DNA of 6,022 nt, taken from Clostridia bacterium (lineage in GTDB: Bacteria; Bacillota; Clostridia; UMGS1883). The DNA is taken from contig JAFSBF010000153.1 of the NCBI GenBank assembly GCA_017441965.1, positions 1-6,022 on the forward strand, read 5' to 3'. Shown here one piece after another: positions 4,544 to 6,022 of the stretch. Below the pieces are notes generated by a model that did no database searches, had not been told where the DNA came from, and saw nothing but the letters and a program-made list of their open reading frames with translations. Numbering within the stretch: the first letter of the stretch is position 1; each line of letters begins with the position of its first letter. The position numbers and the translations under genes are program-made.

Positions 4544-6022
4544 AAATCATTCTTCCTTTCGGGAATAAGAACTCTGTAGGAAAGCGGCTCCATTCGAAGT
4601 GATAACTTATGGTCATAGACAATAGGCTCACCGCTTAGGGCATCCTCAACCCTTGTTACAAAAAAGCGGTCAAGGCAAAGCTCAATATTACTTTCGTGAA
4701 GTGAGGAATTTACTATTATAATTATGCTGCCATTATCAGTCTTTTTTCCAAAGATGTCTGTGCCTTCCTCTATAGAGCGCATATAGCAGATTACACCATC
4801 CTGATAATAAAGCGTTTTGTAAAAGCCTGTTCGAAGGCACGCATTTTCACCTCTGAGCTTTGTAAAAAGCTTTGTCTGCCGTGTGATTTCACACGGCTCC
4901 TTTTCCCAGTTCATACAACTGCGGTTAAAGGGGTCTGCAAAGCCGTGCATTGCAATTTCATCACCGTAATAGATTGTCGGTACACCGGGCATTGTCATTT
5001 GTATTGCAATGGCAAGCACCATTCTGCGTTTTGCAAGTGCCATTTTTTCCTCGCTTATTATATAATCGTGCTGCTGCTCTCTTGAAAGAGTGCGAAAATC
5101 AGGCGTGTCAGCAAGCACCGTCAGCGCACGCGGAACATCGTGCGAGGAAATGAGGTTCATAGCACTGTAGAGTGCCTGAGGGGGATAGTTTTCAATAAGG
5201 GAATGTATTTTCATTGCAAAAATTCCTGCATCAGCATCTTTAAGATATGTTAAAAGGGCATCGCGGAAAACATAGTTCATAACACTGTCAAGCTCGCGTC
5301 CCCATAAAAATTCACGCTGCTCTCCATAGCTCTGCTTGTTGCTGGCATCCTCCCATACTTCGCCTATAAGAAGGGCATCGGGGTCTTCCTCTTTAAGAGC
5401 TTTCCTGAAAATACGGATAAATTCATCGGGAAGCTCGTCTGCAACGTCAAGGCGGAAGCCCTGTGCGCCACGCCTGAGCCATTTTTTTATAACAGAGTTT
5501 TTATCAGTTGCAATATACTTAGTAAAGCTTTCCTCAAGCTCATTTACATTGGGGAGGGTATCAAAACCCCACCACGATTCATACTTATCGGGAAAATGGC
5601 TGAAATTGTACCATTTGTAATAAGGCGAAGCTTCACTCTGATATGCACCTATGCTCTCATAATTATTATATTTATTGAAATATCGGCTGTCTGCGCCCGT
5701 ATGGCTGTAGACACCATCAAGGATTATGCGTATGCCAAGCTTTTCTGCCTCTGCACAAAGCTTTTCAAAATCCTTTGTAGTGCCTAAAAGCTCATCGGGG
5801 ATTTCATAGTCGCCCGTATCATAGCGGTGGTTTGAAAAAGCCTTTGAAATCGGATTAAGATAAATGGCAGATATGCCAAGCTCTTTTAGGTAAGGGAGTT
5901 TCTCCCGTATTCCATCAAAATTTCCGCCGAAAAAGTCGTTTGACAGATATTCTCCGCCAAAATCCTGCGCACGGTAAAAAGGCTCCTCCCCCCATTTGCG
6001 CTCTATGCCGTGGAACGGGGTG
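4519..6022 (-). CDS. GH13 alpha-glucan hydrolase, neopullulanase/alpha-amylase type (partial, N-terminus beyond right edge)
   Basis: The last 500 residues of a (beta/alpha)8-barrel enzyme that cleaves alpha-glucosidic bonds in maltodextrin, pullulan or cyclodextrin. Numbering is within the visible fragment. Barrel entry: DFFGGNFDGI near 28-37, then GISAIYLNPI. Conserved region I is DGVYSH (Asp102, His107). Region II is GFRLDVADE with nucleophile Asp192. Region III is GEVWED with acid/base Glu221. Region IV is SSHD (His294, Asp295). The GAYQSEASPYYKWY stretch and FDTLPNVNE before region II, and DSVMNYVFRD after region III, resemble neopullulanase/cyclomaltodextrinase-like GH13 enzymes. A beta-sandwich C-terminal domain ends the protein. 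A Met at 5280 is internal, because regions I to III lie upstream of it in the same frame. Perhaps 100-150 N-terminal residues are missing, so an N-terminal carbohydrate-binding domain or signal peptide cannot be judged. It overlaps rlmD by 25 bases. Subfamily and substrate are uncertain. Confidence 0.92.
   Translation of the reverse strand, partial: TPFHGIERKWGEEPFYRAQDFGGEYLSNDFFGGNFDGIREKLPYLKELGISAIYLNPISKAFSNHRYDTGDYEIPDELLGTTKDFEKLCAEAEKLGIRIILDGVYSHTGADSRYFNKYNNYESIGAYQSEASPYYKWYNFSHFPDKYESWWGFDTLPNVNELEESFTKYIATDKNSVIKKWLRRGAQGFRLDVADELPDEFIRIFRKALKEEDPDALLIGEVWEDASNKQSYGEQREFLWGRELDSVMNYVFRDALLTYLKDADAGIFAMKIHSLIENYPPQALYSAMNLISSHDVPRALTVLADTPDFRTLSREQQHDYIISEEKMALAKRRMVLAIAIQMTMPGVPTIYYGDEIAMHGFADPFNRSCMNWEKEPCEITRQTKLFTKLRGENACLRTGFYKTLYYQDGVICYMRSIEEGTDIFGKKTDNGSIIIIVNSSLHESNIELCLDRFFVTRVEDALSGEPIVYDHKLSLRMEPLSYRVLIPERKNDLCTKIQSI
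4554..4560 (-). promoter_or_regulatory. Ribosome binding site of rlmD inside the amylase coding region
   Basis: GAAAGGA on the minus strand, 10 bases before the ATG at 4543 and within the last codons of the GH13 gene. It supports the 25-base gene overlap and translational coupling. The spacing is slightly long. Confidence 0.6.

Noticed and set aside
4519..5280. A stand-alone 253-residue protein starting at the Met at 5280
   Set aside because: The same frame stays open to the right edge and encodes GH13 regions I, II and III upstream of that Met, so it is internal.
1..6022. Mobile elements, CRISPR arrays, tRNA or rRNA genes
   Set aside because: No transposase or integrase motifs, no regularly spaced repeats, no cloverleaf or rRNA-like segments were found; composition looks even across the window.

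Overview
The window reads as a chromosomal segment of a low-to-moderate GC Gram-positive bacterium, most likely an anaerobic Clostridia-type Firmicute. This rests on the strong AGGAGG-like ribosome binding sites, the consensus sigma-A promoter, the yybP-ykoY leader RNA and the protein variants seen. The assignment is inference; no rRNA or other phylogenetic marker is present. All five genes lie on the minus strand and are densely packed, so transcription runs from high to low coordinates. The plus-strand open frames are antisense shadows.

Upstream block (6022 down to 3191): the C-terminal 500 residues of a GH13 alpha-glucan hydrolase of neopullulanase/alpha-amylase type, cut by the right edge, overlap by 25 bases the start of a TrmA/RlmD-family 23S rRNA uracil-C5 methyltransferase. 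No terminator is visible after the methyltransferase.

Intergenic region (3190 down to 2894): this is the most informative part of the window. Just after the methyltransferase stop there is a near-consensus promoter (TTGACT, 17 bases, TAAAAT). It is followed almost at once by an RNA that matches the yybP-ykoY manganese riboswitch. Next comes a 12-bp hairpin with a U8 tract (the expression platform terminator), then about 120 bases of further leader. That last stretch holds a second 11-bp hairpin, possible long-range pairings and a possible internal promoter.

Downstream block (2893 down to 1): the riboswitch-controlled operon encodes a CaCA-family cation antiporter, a cation diffusion facilitator (CDF) transporter with an N/D + D/D metal-site pattern and a duplicated C-terminal domain, and the N-terminal 245 residues of an M20 dipeptidase of the Sapep/PepV family, cut by the left edge. 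Gaps of 27 and 14 bases make co-transcription likely.

Working model: when cytoplasmic Mn2+ is high, the aptamer folds, the terminator is avoided, and two unrelated secondary transporters are made that expel Mn2+. A peptidase whose family includes Mn2+-dependent members is made with them. The riboswitch call is well supported by sequence. The Mn2+ specificity of both transporters and the regulatory link of the peptidase are inferences from that context.
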